Made by a program: the position numbers and the translations under genes
Notes under the pieces: generated by a model
Database searches by the model: none
What the model was told of the DNA's origin: nothing
What the model saw: only the letters and a program-made list of their open reading frames with translations
Part shown: positions 27,227 through 36,676 of the stretch, in pieces
Layout of the letters: the number at the start of each line of letters is the position of its first letter
Numbering within the stretch: position 1 is the first letter of the stretch
Assembly: GCA_964629015.1 (NCBI GenBank)
Contig: CAZVMN010000007.1
Coordinates: 124,001 to 188,000, forward strand
DNA: 64,000 nt
Direction of reading: 5' to 3'
Source: Oceanococcus sp964629015
Lineage (GTDB): Bacteria; Pseudomonadota; Gammaproteobacteria; Nevskiales; Oceanococcaceae

Positions 27227-27964
27227 ATGGCCCACACCCCGCGCCTGCATTGGCCTGACCCCATCGCATCCGGCGAAACATTGGAGTTGGCCGACGAACG
27301 TGCTCATCATCTGTTGCGCGTGCTGAAACGTCGCGAAGGCGACACCGTCGTGTTGTTCCAACAACCCGATCGGGAGTTCGACGCGCAGATTGTCAGCGTA
27401 AGCAAGAACCGCCTGAACCTGAAGGTTGGCACACAGCGCACCCGGTCCAGCGAATCACCGCTCCAAAGCGTGCTGGTTCAGGGGATTTCGCGTGGTGATC
27501 GGATGGACTACTCGATCCAGAAATCCGTCGAGCTGGGTGTTCATCAGATCATTCCCGTGCTGACACAGCGCAGCGGCGTTCAGCTCGACGCCAAGCGCTT
27601 GGAGAAAAAGCAGGCGCACTGGCAGGGCGTGGCGCTGTCCGCGGCGGAGCAATCCGGGCGCACCGTGGTGCCGCAGATTGCAACCTGCCAGAAGCTCACA
27701 GATTACCTTGCAAGCTGCGCCCATCAGGGCGTGGTGCTGGACCCTTTGGGTCAACCCTGGGATCACTTGAAGGCGCCGTTGGCGGCTGAACCTTTCAAGC
27801 TGCTGATCGGCCCAGAAGGCGGCTTGAGCGATGATGAAATCGCACTGGCCGCCCGCATGGGAATGCAACGATTACGCCTGGGTCCTCGCATCTTGCGCAC
27901 AGAAACCGCGGCGGTGGTTGCGTTATCAGCCTTGCAACTGTCACTCGGTGATCTGAGCGCCTGA
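27227..27964 (+). CDS. rsmE: 16S rRNA (uracil-1498-N3)-methyltransferase
   Basis: This 245-residue SPOUT-class methyltransferase has an N-terminal PUA-like domain (HHLLRVLKRREGD) and a C-terminal knot with LLIGPEGGLSDDE and LRLGPRILRTETA, both diagnostic of RsmE. It methylates U1498 of 16S rRNA. It follows argA by 35 bases and may be co-transcribed with it. Confidence 0.95.
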   Translation: MAHTPRLHWPDPIASGETLELADERAHHLLRVLKRREGDTVVLFQQPDREFDAQIVSVSKNRLNLKVGTQRTRSSESPLQSVLVQGISRGDRMDYSIQKSVELGVHQIIPVLTQRSGVQLDAKRLEKKQAHWQGVALSAAEQSGRTVVPQIATCQKLTDYLASCAHQGVVLDPLGQPWDHLKAPLAAEPFKLLIGPEGGLSDDEIALAARMGMQRLRLGPRILRTETAAVVALSALQLSLGDLSA

Positions 27965-27984
27965 GCTGGGCGTGGCCTCAGGTC

Positions 27985-28554
27985 TCAGGGTATGTCCCGA
28001 CTCAGAGTGAAGGCGCCGCGCAAATCGCCCGCTTGATAACCGCGGGCCTGGTCGTTCGGATACAAACGGTCCAGTTCCCGCTGCACATCCGGGGCTAGGT
28101 TCTGTCCATGACAGGCCAAGCACGGCCCCTGAATCACGATGGCTTTCATGTAGCGCTGCACGTGGTTGTCACCGCTTTTCTGCGTCGCATGGACCTCCAA
28201 GGAAGAGGCCGGAACGCCAGCATTGACCTGGCGTGCAAAGTGTTCGAGTTGCTCACGCTCCCAAGCATCCGCTGCGTTGTTCGGGTTGCGCACTTTCAGA
28301 CTGGTCCGCGCCACCTGCCAGCCGGTTTCAAGACTGATCTGTTGACCCAGCGGGATGGCGTCCACGTTGCAGACCTCAATCGCGGCTTTTGGTCCGCCTT
28401 GTCCCATGGCCTGCACCAACGCGCCCTTCAGCGCAGCGCCAAGCGCTTGCGCCGCTTCGCGCGCTGGCGTGAAATCGGCATCGTCCGCCGCACTGGCCGA
28501 ACTCATCATGATGATCAAAGCCATCAACGCACTCAACACCATTTTCATCGCCAT
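27985..28554 (-). CDS. Periplasmic DUF3365 (Tll0287-like) haem protein
   Basis: This 189-residue protein has a Sec signal (cleavage near SAA-DD, residue 22) and the DUF3365 pattern: EVCNVDAIP in the middle, then the c-haem motif CLACH (Cys145, Cys148, His149) and a final GYQAGDLRGAFTLSR. In related proteins this is a redox or haem-based sensory domain. It has a good ribosome site (GGGAG) and an AT-rich upstream gap of 91 bases that probably holds its own promoter. It follows the lipid-synthase operon in the same direction but need not belong to it. Confidence 0.8.
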   Translation of the reverse strand: MAMKMVLSALMALIIMMSSASAADDADFTPAREAAQALGAALKGALVQAMGQGGPKAAIEVCNVDAIPLGQQISLETGWQVARTSLKVRNPNNAADAWEREQLEHFARQVNAGVPASSLEVHATQKSGDNHVQRYMKAIVIQGPCLACHGQNLAPDVQRELDRLYPNDQARGYQAGDLRGAFTLSRDIP

Positions 28555-28645
28555 CTCCCGGTCAACTCATACAGCCACAATATCAGTTTATTCTAATTTT
28601 CTAATATTATGTAGATGAGGGGTTCAGGCCATCATGCCGCGCGTG

Positions 28646-29971
28646 CTAGTCGCCGTCGACCAAACGCTGATCCAGAGCCAACAAGTCTTTATCCTGCAAG
28701 CTGCCAACCACTTCCTGCAGACGCAAGGTGTTGAGCAAGAAGGCATAGCGTGCCGCGGCCGCATTGCGTTGAGCTTCAAAGAGATTTTTTCGCGCATCGA
28801 CCAATTCAGCGCCAGTGCGTATACCGCTCTCCCAGCCCCCTTCGATCGCTTCCAGCGCGGCTTGATTTGACGACACGCTCTGCTCCGCCGCGCGCAAACG
28901 CTGTATGCCTGTCACAACCCCGTCGTAAGCGTCACGCGTTTCCCGCACCACACTGCGACGCTGAGCATCCAGACGCGCTCGCGCGGCGTCCAGCCCGAGG
29001 CTGCTGGCTTTCACCTTGGCTGATGTGCCGCCACCAGAGAACAGCGGCACGTGCAAACGCAGCAAGGCACTCGATGTCTCTGCCTCACGACCGAGCTGCA
29101 GTTCCTCGCTATCCTGCCAGCGGTGCTCCACCTCCAAATCGAGACGCGGCATCTGTTCGGCCCGCAGGCTCTGATAATCCTCTCGCGCCAAATCCAGTTC
29201 CAGTTCAGCCAGACGCAAGCCCAGGTTGTTCGCCAGGGCGCGATCCACCCACAACTGCGGTTGGGCGGGTTCTGGTGGCAGCGTGTCCAGCCCCGCTTTC
29301 AGCGCTTGCGGGAAGCGCGGCGCGACACCCGTCACTTCCAGCACCGCCTCGCGCGCGGAGCGCAGGCGCGCCGCCGCCGCCAGCTCTTCCGCCACGGCAT
29401 TGTCGTGGGCGGCGATCAACTGCTGCAGATCAGCATCCGTGGCATAGCCGGTATCAACCCGAGCCTGAGTTTCCTTGCGTTGCTCGGCGATCGCCTGCTT
29501 TTGTTCGGTGGACAATCGCAAATCATCCAGAGCGCCGAGCCAGCCGAAGTAACGCCGGCTGACCTGCAACATCAATTGCTGACGCGCCTCGCGCAGCCCC
29601 AGTTCTGCCGTGGCGGCAGTGGCATTGATCTGGCGCAAACGTGCGAACACGCTCCAGTCGAAGACCGGCTGAGTTAAGCGCAGACCGACTTGCCAGATAT
29701 CCGCATCCAGTTTTTGCGGCTCATAGCCCGGGAAACGCGTGCTGTCAGTATCGTCGATGACGTGGGAGTAATACCCATCAACACTGAGCTGCGGCAGTAT
29801 GGACGAGCGCAGCAGCGGCAAGCCCTGCAGCGCCGCTTCACGCTCGCTCAGCGCGGCCTGATAATTCGGTTCGGTGCGCAGCGCTTCCGCATACAGATCA
29901 GCCAGCAGACCCGCTTGGGCCCATCCTGGCAACAACAACCCCAGCGCGACAACAACACGCTTTGCACTCAT
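28646..29971 (-). CDS. TolC-family outer-membrane channel protein
   Basis: This 441-residue protein has a Sec signal (cleavage after AQA, residue 20) and the duplicated helical architecture of outer-membrane factors. Two long coiled-coil hairpins are visible (about residues 110-220 and 310-420), including GYATDADLQQLIAAHDNAVAEE and the repeat-related GIRTGAELVDARKNLFEAQ. Such trimers form the exit duct of tripartite pumps and type I secretion. It is the last gene of the operon with the two giant synthases (13 bases after the esterase), and an HlyD-type partner is encoded divergently at 46100. Export of the lipid product is the inferred job. Confidence 0.9.
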   Translation of the reverse strand: MSAKRVVVALGLLLPGWAQAGLLADLYAEALRTEPNYQAALSEREAALQGLPLLRSSILPQLSVDGYYSHVIDDTDSTRFPGYEPQKLDADIWQVGLRLTQPVFDWSVFARLRQINATAATAELGLREARQQLMLQVSRRYFGWLGALDDLRLSTEQKQAIAEQRKETQARVDTGYATDADLQQLIAAHDNAVAEELAAAARLRSAREAVLEVTGVAPRFPQALKAGLDTLPPEPAQPQLWVDRALANNLGLRLAELELDLAREDYQSLRAEQMPRLDLEVEHRWQDSEELQLGREAETSSALLRLHVPLFSGGGTSAKVKASSLGLDAARARLDAQRRSVVRETRDAYDGVVTGIQRLRAAEQSVSSNQAALEAIEGGWESGIRTGAELVDARKNLFEAQRNAAAARYAFLLNTLRLQEVVGSLQDKDLLALDQRLVDGD

Positions 29972-29984
29972 CCCGTTCTTTCAA

Positions 29985-30893
29985 TTAACGCGCCTGCTCG
30001 GCGAAAAACTTAAAAATCTCGGCTGTAGCGTCAAAGGAGTCGGTATTCGGACCAAGTTCATCGATCCAGTAAGACTTACCGCCCGGCCATTGATGACCGA
30101 CCTTGTCCACCCCGCAATATTCCACGGGATGCCCTCCACAACCGGTACGCTGGCGACACTCTACCCCAGATGCGGATTTTCTGATGGCCTTTTCCTGCTC
30201 GGCACAGCCATTGCGACCGGCCAACGCGCTGACAACCTCGCGCATAGACGGACGATAGGTATCGTCGAAGGTCCCGCCGTTCCAGAAGATACGGGGATCA
30301 TCCCGCCCCTGAATCAGCAAAGCAGAGACAGCACCGCCCTTCTTGCACTCGCTCATGATGCCACCGGACACCGGCGCAATGGCTTTGAGCAGCCCTGGCT
30401 TCTCGCATGCCACGCGATGACTGAGCATGGCCCCGTTGGAAAAGCCGGTGGCGAAAACCTTGCTCTTGTCGACGCAGTACTCCGCGCTGACCTTCTCGAC
30501 CAGCGCCTCGATAAAATCGACATCTCGGACACCGAACTTGGCAGCCGCACCGCAGCAAGTGCCGGCATTCCAGGATTTCAGCCGGCCATCCGGCAACACC
30601 AGCAGCATGTTGTATTTGTCGGCCTGCTCTGATGCGCGAGTCTGCTCGTTGAAGATTTTTCCGGTGCCGAAACCACCATGCAAGCCTAAAACCAATGGCC
30701 GTTTGGTTTTGTCGTCCCAGTTTTTCGGCACATAAACCTTGTAACTGCGATCCAGCATGCCGAAGTCCATTTCAGCGTCATGCATGCCGGTCTGCGCCGT
30801 CCCATCACAGGCCTGAGCTTTGGCCGGCGGGGCATTCATGGCACAGGCAGTCACCACACCAGCGACCAGCACAGCGATAAGATTCACTTTCAT
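29985..30893 (-). CDS. Exported PHB-depolymerase/feruloyl-esterase-type hydrolase (LpqC-like)
   Basis: This 302-residue alpha/beta hydrolase has an N-terminal signal, either a lipobox (VTAC, Cys17) or Sec cleavage after AQA. It has the LpqC/CE1 pattern: LVLGLHGGFGTG oxyanion segment, nucleophile Ser152 in GFSNGA, and GHQWPGG containing the likely catalytic His. It also has many Cys, probably disulfide-bonded. It would act outside the cytoplasm on an ester. Its ATG overlaps the stop of the cytoplasmic hydrolase by four bases, so it belongs to the synthase operon. Maturation or release of the exported lipid is an inference. Confidence 0.82.
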   Translation of the reverse strand: MKVNLIAVLVAGVVTACAMNAPPAKAQACDGTAQTGMHDAEMDFGMLDRSYKVYVPKNWDDKTKRPLVLGLHGGFGTGKIFNEQTRASEQADKYNMLLVLPDGRLKSWNAGTCCGAAAKFGVRDVDFIEALVEKVSAEYCVDKSKVFATGFSNGAMLSHRVACEKPGLLKAIAPVSGGIMSECKKGGAVSALLIQGRDDPRIFWNGGTFDDTYRPSMREVVSALAGRNGCAEQEKAIRKSASGVECRQRTGCGGHPVEYCGVDKVGHQWPGGKSYWIDELGPNTDSFDATAEIFKFFAEQAR

Positions 30894-31786
30894 GAGGCAC
30901 TCCTTAGCAGCTCGGACGGCGCGAACGCGCGGCCACCATTTTCGAGGCCGAGAAAGTTGCTCAGTTCACGCATCACCACATTCGAATGGCTGGCCGGGAA
31001 GAAATGACCGGCCTGGGGCACGATGCAAAAACGCGCATCGTCGTGCAGACCGAGCATGGCACGACCGCTGGGCAGGCAACGTGAAAACTCACCGTACATC
31101 AGCAACAGCGGCACGCGCAGCGCAGCAAGTTCATCCTTGCACGCACCCTGCAGACAGAACTCGCGCCCCGCCCGGGTTTCGTCCAGCAAGGTCAAATATT
31201 GTTTGGCCGTTCGCAGCCCCCCACGCCCACCACCAAAGGGTGTGTACTGATCGCGGGTGCTGGATTCATAACCATCCAGGCGCAGCCGCGCCATGACTTC
31301 CAGATACTTCAGGCCAACGTGCTTCTCATTGCTCCAATCACGACCATCGGTGACCAGCACGTCCTTCTCAAGAGGCGACAAATAATCTGAATCGTCCAGT
31401 CGCTGCTCCGGCTGCAGTCGGTTGATTTTGGTGTCCAGTAAGGCCAACGAACGGACGCGCTCGGGCGCCAACACCGCAAGTTCGAGTCCGATACCACCAC
31501 CGTAACTGTGGCCCACCACATCCGCCTGCTGGATCGACAGTTGATCCAGCATCTCGAGCAGATCAATGGCCATATCCTGAGCACCGTAGCCGCCTTCCGT
31601 GCGCTCGCTGTAACCATGCCCTCGCAAGTCGTAAAGTGTCACCCGGTAATGGTCTTTGAGTCGCTGAGCCAAGTCAGCGAACCAGAACGCGCGGTTCGTC
31701 GCCAAGCCATGAATCATGATCAAGTCCGGGCCTTCGCCAAATTGCTGGTAAGCAATTCGGCAGCCGTTGCATTGCGCGTAGGACAT
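30890..31786 (-). CDS. Alpha/beta hydrolase (possible off-loading thioesterase)
   Basis: This is a 298-residue cytoplasmic alpha/beta hydrolase with nucleophile Ser94 in GHSYGGG, oxyanion MIHGLATNRAFW, and a late His in PQAGHFFPASHS. It has no signal peptide. It begins 45 bases after the second synthase gene and is translationally coupled to the exported esterase. Neither synthase has a terminal thioesterase domain, so this enzyme is the best candidate to release the product from the ACPs. That role is inferred from context only. GAGG before the ATG supports the start. Confidence 0.85.
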   Translation of the reverse strand: MSYAQCNGCRIAYQQFGEGPDLIMIHGLATNRAFWFADLAQRLKDHYRVTLYDLRGHGYSERTEGGYGAQDMAIDLLEMLDQLSIQQADVVGHSYGGGIGLELAVLAPERVRSLALLDTKINRLQPEQRLDDSDYLSPLEKDVLVTDGRDWSNEKHVGLKYLEVMARLRLDGYESSTRDQYTPFGGGRGGLRTAKQYLTLLDETRAGREFCLQGACKDELAALRVPLLLMYGEFSRCLPSGRAMLGLHDDARFCIVPQAGHFFPASHSNVVMRELSNFLGLENGGRAFAPSELLRSAS

Positions 31787-31831
31787 CCTGTCTACCTCAC
31801 TGATTTGCCGGGATTTCTGACCATACGCTGA

Positions 31832-34800
31832 TCAAAGTGTGCTCCCGGTGCTGCGAATCGCCGCTGACGACGACTGTTGTGACATTCGAAAAACACTGGC
31901 CAGGGCCAACGGTTCAGCAGCATCCACCTTGAGCCACTGCACGCTGTAGTCACTGCCCTGATAGTGAACTTGCGCCACCGCAGGACGACCATCACGCGGC
32001 GTAAATACGGCCTGCGTCACCAGAAAATCCTGAGGGCGCCCCTGCAAACCAAGCCCCAATGCTTTGGCCACCGCTTCTTTTGCGGCCCACAGGGCCACCA
32101 CACGTCGCGCCCGCTCAGGACCATTGATTTGCTCCAGCAAGCGACGTTCGCCTTCATTTAAGCCGGTACGTTCGACATCGGTTGTGTTCACCGCTTGCGG
32201 GTGTTGCAGGTCGACACCCAATCCCAGCTGAGCGTCACCGGCCACCGCCACGGCGGTGCGCCCGCTATGACTGATCGAAATCGACGGTGCGACGCGCCCC
32301 TCCAATGCCGCGCAGTGCACCAATGGCCGCCCGTGCGCGTCGTTATCAATGCGGATATCCGCATTGGCCAGCTCAATCTGGTATTCGCGATGTATCCACA
32401 CACGAGCGGCTTCCTTGGCCGCAACCCGCCCCATCAGCCATTCCTCGCGGCGTGGGCCTTTATCCGGCAGCTGATAGAAGGTGCTGCGCTCGGTTTCATC
32501 GAGCAACATGTGGGCCAGCACGCGCATCCATACACCCCACGCTTCGCCCATCAAATTGTCGGCAAAAAAGTCCATGCGCCGCAGCACGAACCCGGCGGGC
32601 AAATCGTCCGCCGGCAGGTCTTCACTGAGATAACGCGTCAAAGGATCGAGACGATAGCGGTAGTAACGCTCGGGCAACTCGAACTTGCGATCGGTCCATC
32701 CGCTGGCCCGCGCGATCATGCGCCCTTGCGCATCGATAAGATCCCACTGGACCGCGAAAGTGGGCCCGTCATGTTCGACAAAATCACCGCGGCACAGCAC
32801 CCGCGCGCCAGCCGATGGCATCGGCGCGAACTGCTCATAGCGCTCAACCTGGAACGGAAAGCAGTTGAAGCCACCGTCATACTTCTCGGTCAGCCAATAC
32901 CCGGCCAACTGGCCGGCGGCATCCAGCAAAGCGGGATCGATCTGAAAGCTCGGCTGTGCCACATCGCTGAAGTAATCCTGCGTCGGCAGCACTTCCAACT
33001 CGGCCTCGATTGAGCGCGCCCCCCAACGTTTGAGAGTCTTGACACCCTGCAAACGCGGGCCATGGAACATGCCATGTTGATACAGCTCTCCTGGCGGATT
33101 GCGACGCGGGGCATGCTCCTGACTCGATTGCCAAGCCAAGGCTTGCGGCGCCGCGGCAAACGCCGCCGCGTATTCGACCTCGGCTTCAAACACCGGCAAG
33201 TCCGGTTTTCCATGCTGAGCCATCAACAGTTTGGTGGCATAGCGTTTGAGCTGCGCATCATCATGCTGGCAGGTGACCACCAGCTTGAGCGACAGTGCGC
33301 CACGATCCAGCGCCAGCCAACGATGACCACGCACATTGTTCAGTGCTTTGCAGACCCACGCGGGCGGAGCAAGCAGGCCTGCCGCCTCAGCGACGATCTC
33401 CATGCTAAAGGTGAACGGCACTACCGATAGCGCCTGCAAGGATTGCAGACGGGACGGCTGACCACCGATGCAATGATCACGCAGATACGCATCACGCTGA
33501 GCACTGATATCGACTTCAGCTTCCAGGGATGTGGCGTCGCGGCGTAGCACCCGCGTAATCAGCGGCGCCACGGCTGGCTTTGCCGCGCTGGCCGTCGTTG
33601 CAGACGTGCTCGACATAGCCGCTTGTGGTGCCCCGGAAAGCACGCGTTGCTGGCTTGCAAGAAACTCCTGCATCAAAGCGAAATGCGCTTGCAGGGCCTG
33701 CTGACGCGGATCCGTTGGAACCGCTGGTTTTTCGGCTTCCGCCTTGGCTTGCGACGTCGTGCTTGTGGCCGGAGCCGCAGCGCGCTCAACCTCAGGTAGC
33801 GGCGGCACATCCTTGAATGAGATCAGCGGCATGGCCAAGCTCAGCGGACGCGAACCCGGTTTGGCTGGGGCTGTCTCGCGTCCATCCGCGCGATCGGCAT
33901 ACAGCGCTTGCAGATTGATCGGCACACCCGCAGCAAACAAACCGGCCAGGGTGCCATGCAGCGCCTTCATCGCACCCTGGCGACGCGAATTGCTGGCCAA
34001 GGCCAGCACATCGCGCTTGCCTTTGAGGATGTCACCCACAAACGCGGTGAGGTTGGCGCTGGGTCCGACTTCGAGAAAAATCCGATATCCGTCGTCGTAA
34101 AGCTTTTGCACGGTTTCGCGGAAACGCACCGGGCGCGCCCACTGAATGCAGGCCAAATCACGGATCTCATCCGGCGCGCTGGGGAAGGCCTCCATCGATG
34201 CACAGCTGACCACTGGAATCTGCGGCGCCGCGATGGGCAGGTCCTGATAGAACGCGCGAAAGGCCGTGGACACCGGCTCAAAGCCAGTGGTGTGATAGGC
34301 GCGACCGAACGGCAACTCGGCACAGATCGCACCCGCTGCACTGAGCTTGCTGTGCGCCTCCGAAACCACTTCAGGCTCGCCAAAAACCACGGCCTGATTG
34401 GGACAGTTGTCCATGGCCACAACGATGGCGTCGCCAAACTCGGCCAACACCGCATCACGTTGTTCCGCCGCCAGCCCGCCCACGGTGAGCAAACTACCGG
34501 TCTTGATCGCCGACGCCGATTCCAGCTCGCGATAAATCGCGTTCAAACCCTGGGCAATTCCGGCGAGCGCTTGCGGGGTCGATGCAGCAATGGCGCCCGC
34601 CGCAACCAAAGCGGTGTTCTCCCCGGTGGAATGCCCCACCAGCACGTCTGGCTTTAATTCGCAGGCGCGCATCAAGGCCCATAGCCCCTGACTGGACGCA
34701 AACACCGATTCGGAGGCCAGATCCATGTCGAAGAGCTTGTGCTCCAATTCGCGGCGATCATCGTCGGTCAGACTGTTCGGCGCGGGGAACACGGCCTCCG

Positions 34801-36673
34801 ACGGGTGGTAATCGCGCGCACTGACCGTGCTGTCGAGAAAGTCGAACCACTCACGGACCTGCGGGAACGCCACCGCTAACTCCGACAACATGCCGGGATA
34901 CTGCGCCCCCTCACCGGGGAACAGCACGGCGACTTTGCCGGCCGGCGCACCGATGCCGTACACCACACCGTTGCGGGTTTTGAAGGCTTTGTCTGAGGCA
35001 CCGAGCTTTTCCAGCGCGGTATCGAGCTTCTTGATCAGATCATCGTGATCCGAGGCCACCAAGGCCAGACGATGTTCGCCTTGTGCAGCACTTTGCCGCG
35101 CGGCCAGTTGCGCCAGACTCAGCGTACCCAGCTGCGCTTTGACCGCCTCGATCTGAGCGATCAGCGCCTCACGACTCTCCGCGGCGAAACACACCAGTTC
35201 GGTGGCACCGCGCAGCGCCGGTTGCACATGCTTCGTCGCGGTCTCATCGACGGGCGGCTTGGCCGGTGCGCCGAAACGCAGCGCATCGGCTGGCCGATAC
35301 TCTTCCAGCACCAAATGCGCATTCACGCCACCGAAGCCAAAGGAGTTGATCCCGGCACGGCGCGGAGCCGCGCTGGTGTGTATCCAAGGACGCGTTTCGG
35401 TGTTGACGTAAAACGGGGTTTTTTCAATTTCCAGCGCTGGGTTGACCTCATCGCACAAGGTCGGCGGCAAGATTTTGTGATGCAGCGCCAACGCCGTTTT
35501 GATGATCGACGCACTGCCCGCAGCAGGGATGCAATGCGAAATCATCGATTTGACCGAACCAATCGCAATCGACGGAGCCAAGCGTGAGCGCCCGCCGAAC
35601 ACTTCGGTGAGCGACTCGATTTCGGTTTTGTCGCCCAGCGCAATCCCGGTGCCGTGGGCTTCCACTAGCCCAAGTGTTGCCGGATCAATCTGTGCATCGG
35701 CGTAGGCCCGCTTGATCGCAAGCACTTCGCCCTCCTTGCGCGGCGCCAACAAGCCTTTGGCACGGCCATCACTGGATGCGCCATAGCCACGAATCACAGC
35801 GTAGATCTTGTCGCCGTCACGCTCCGCGTCGGCAAGACGCTTGAGCACGACCAGGCCGGCGCCCTCACCCAGCAACGTTCCGCCAGCGTTGACATCGAAC
35901 GGGCGCAAAGCGCCTCGCGACAATGCACCGAGCTGACAGAAAATCATGTAAATCTGTGGTGGCGTGTGTGCTTGAATGCCACCGGTCACCATCAGATCCG
36001 CACGCCCCTGCGCCAGATCACGCATCGCCACATCGGCCGCGATCAGCGTGGACGCGCAGGCCGCATCAATGATGTAGTTCGGCCCCATCAGATTGAGGCG
36101 ATTACAGATCAGACCGCTGACCACGTTGGGCACCAGGCCCGGCGCCATTTCCGTGGTAAACGGCGGCGCACTGTCTTTGAGCTGACTGCGCAGCTTGGCC
36201 AACTCCTGCGCGCCCAGATCCGGACGCAACTGGCGCAGCAGGTCCAGCGTCTGATCAATCACCAAGCCATGCTGCATCAAGGTGGTGTAGCCGCGATTCA
36301 CATAGGTGCCGCGCCCCAACACCACACCGGCTTTTTCGCGGTCGAAATCACGATCCAGATAACCCGCATCGGCCAGCGCATCACGGGCCAATCGCAGCGC
36401 CAGATATTGATCCGGCTCACCCCCATCAATGGCGTTGGGCATGATCCCGAATTCGGCCGGATTGAAAATCGCGAGGTCTTTCAAAAAACCGCCACGATTG
36501 GTGTAAATGCGATCGTTGGCCTTACTCGCCGGGTCCAGATAGGGCCCGGTCCATTCGTCATCCGCCTCGGTGATGGCATCCACTTTGTTGAGGATGTTGT
36601 CCCAGAAGCTGGGGATGTCGCGGGCGCCGGCGTAAACGCCGGACATCCCGATAATGGCGATATCCGCACTCAT
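31832..36673 (-). CDS. PUFA-synthase-like protein 2: KS-AT-DH-phosphopantetheinyl transferase
   Basis: This 1613-residue protein has these domains in order. Ketosynthase (1-460) has Cys206 in DAACAS, and the VEAHGTG and ISHCIPAAG histidine motifs are present, so it looks active rather than a chain-length factor. Acyltransferase (about 575-880) has Ser682 in GHSTGEN. An Ala/Pro/Thr linker follows. The double-hotdog dehydratase region (about 1040-1360) has His1067 in HCIGGQP and a later DPALLDAAGQ. The C-terminal 4'-phosphopantetheinyl transferase (about 1400-1613) has Asp1488 in GVDL and WAAKEAVAKALG with Lys1532 and Glu1533. The last domain would activate the ACPs of the partner synthase. The gene starts three bases after the stop of synthase 1. 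It contains no ACP of its own, so it must work in trans with synthase 1. The product is unknown. Confidence 0.92.
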   Translation of the reverse strand: MSADIAIIGMSGVYAGARDIPSFWDNILNKVDAITEADDEWTGPYLDPASKANDRIYTNRGGFLKDLAIFNPAEFGIMPNAIDGGEPDQYLALRLARDALADAGYLDRDFDREKAGVVLGRGTYVNRGYTTLMQHGLVIDQTLDLLRQLRPDLGAQELAKLRSQLKDSAPPFTTEMAPGLVPNVVSGLICNRLNLMGPNYIIDAACASTLIAADVAMRDLAQGRADLMVTGGIQAHTPPQIYMIFCQLGALSRGALRPFDVNAGGTLLGEGAGLVVLKRLADAERDGDKIYAVIRGYGASSDGRAKGLLAPRKEGEVLAIKRAYADAQIDPATLGLVEAHGTGIALGDKTEIESLTEVFGGRSRLAPSIAIGSVKSMISHCIPAAGSASIIKTALALHHKILPPTLCDEVNPALEIEKTPFYVNTETRPWIHTSAAPRRAGINSFGFGGVNAHLVLEEYRPADALRFGAPAKPPVDETATKHVQPALRGATELVCFAAESREALIAQIEAVKAQLGTLSLAQLAARQSAAQGEHRLALVASDHDDLIKKLDTALEKLGASDKAFKTRNGVVYGIGAPAGKVAVLFPGEGAQYPGMLSELAVAFPQVREWFDFLDSTVSARDYHPSEAVFPAPNSLTDDDRRELEHKLFDMDLASESVFASSQGLWALMRACELKPDVLVGHSTGENTALVAAGAIAASTPQALAGIAQGLNAIYRELESASAIKTGSLLTVGGLAAEQRDAVLAEFGDAIVVAMDNCPNQAVVFGEPEVVSEAHSKLSAAGAICAELPFGRAYHTTGFEPVSTAFRAFYQDLPIAAPQIPVVSCASMEAFPSAPDEIRDLACIQWARPVRFRETVQKLYDDGYRIFLEVGPSANLTAFVGDILKGKRDVLALASNSRRQGAMKALHGTLAGLFAAGVPINLQALYADRADGRETAPAKPGSRPLSLAMPLISFKDVPPLPEVERAAAPATSTTSQAKAEAEKPAVPTDPRQQALQAHFALMQEFLASQQRVLSGAPQAAMSSTSATTASAAKPAVAPLITRVLRRDATSLEAEVDISAQRDAYLRDHCIGGQPSRLQSLQALSVVPFTFSMEIVAEAAGLLAPPAWVCKALNNVRGHRWLALDRGALSLKLVVTCQHDDAQLKRYATKLLMAQHGKPDLPVFEAEVEYAAAFAAAPQALAWQSSQEHAPRRNPPGELYQHGMFHGPRLQGVKTLKRWGARSIEAELEVLPTQDYFSDVAQPSFQIDPALLDAAGQLAGYWLTEKYDGGFNCFPFQVERYEQFAPMPSAGARVLCRGDFVEHDGPTFAVQWDLIDAQGRMIARASGWTDRKFELPERYYRYRLDPLTRYLSEDLPADDLPAGFVLRRMDFFADNLMGEAWGVWMRVLAHMLLDETERSTFYQLPDKGPRREEWLMGRVAAKEAARVWIHREYQIELANADIRIDNDAHGRPLVHCAALEGRVAPSISISHSGRTAVAVAGDAQLGLGVDLQHPQAVNTTDVERTGLNEGERRLLEQINGPERARRVVALWAAKEAVAKALGLGLQGRPQDFLVTQAVFTPRDGRPAVAQVHYQGSDYSVQWLKVDAAEPLALASVFRMSQQSSSAAIRSTGSTL

Positions 36674-36676
36674 AAT

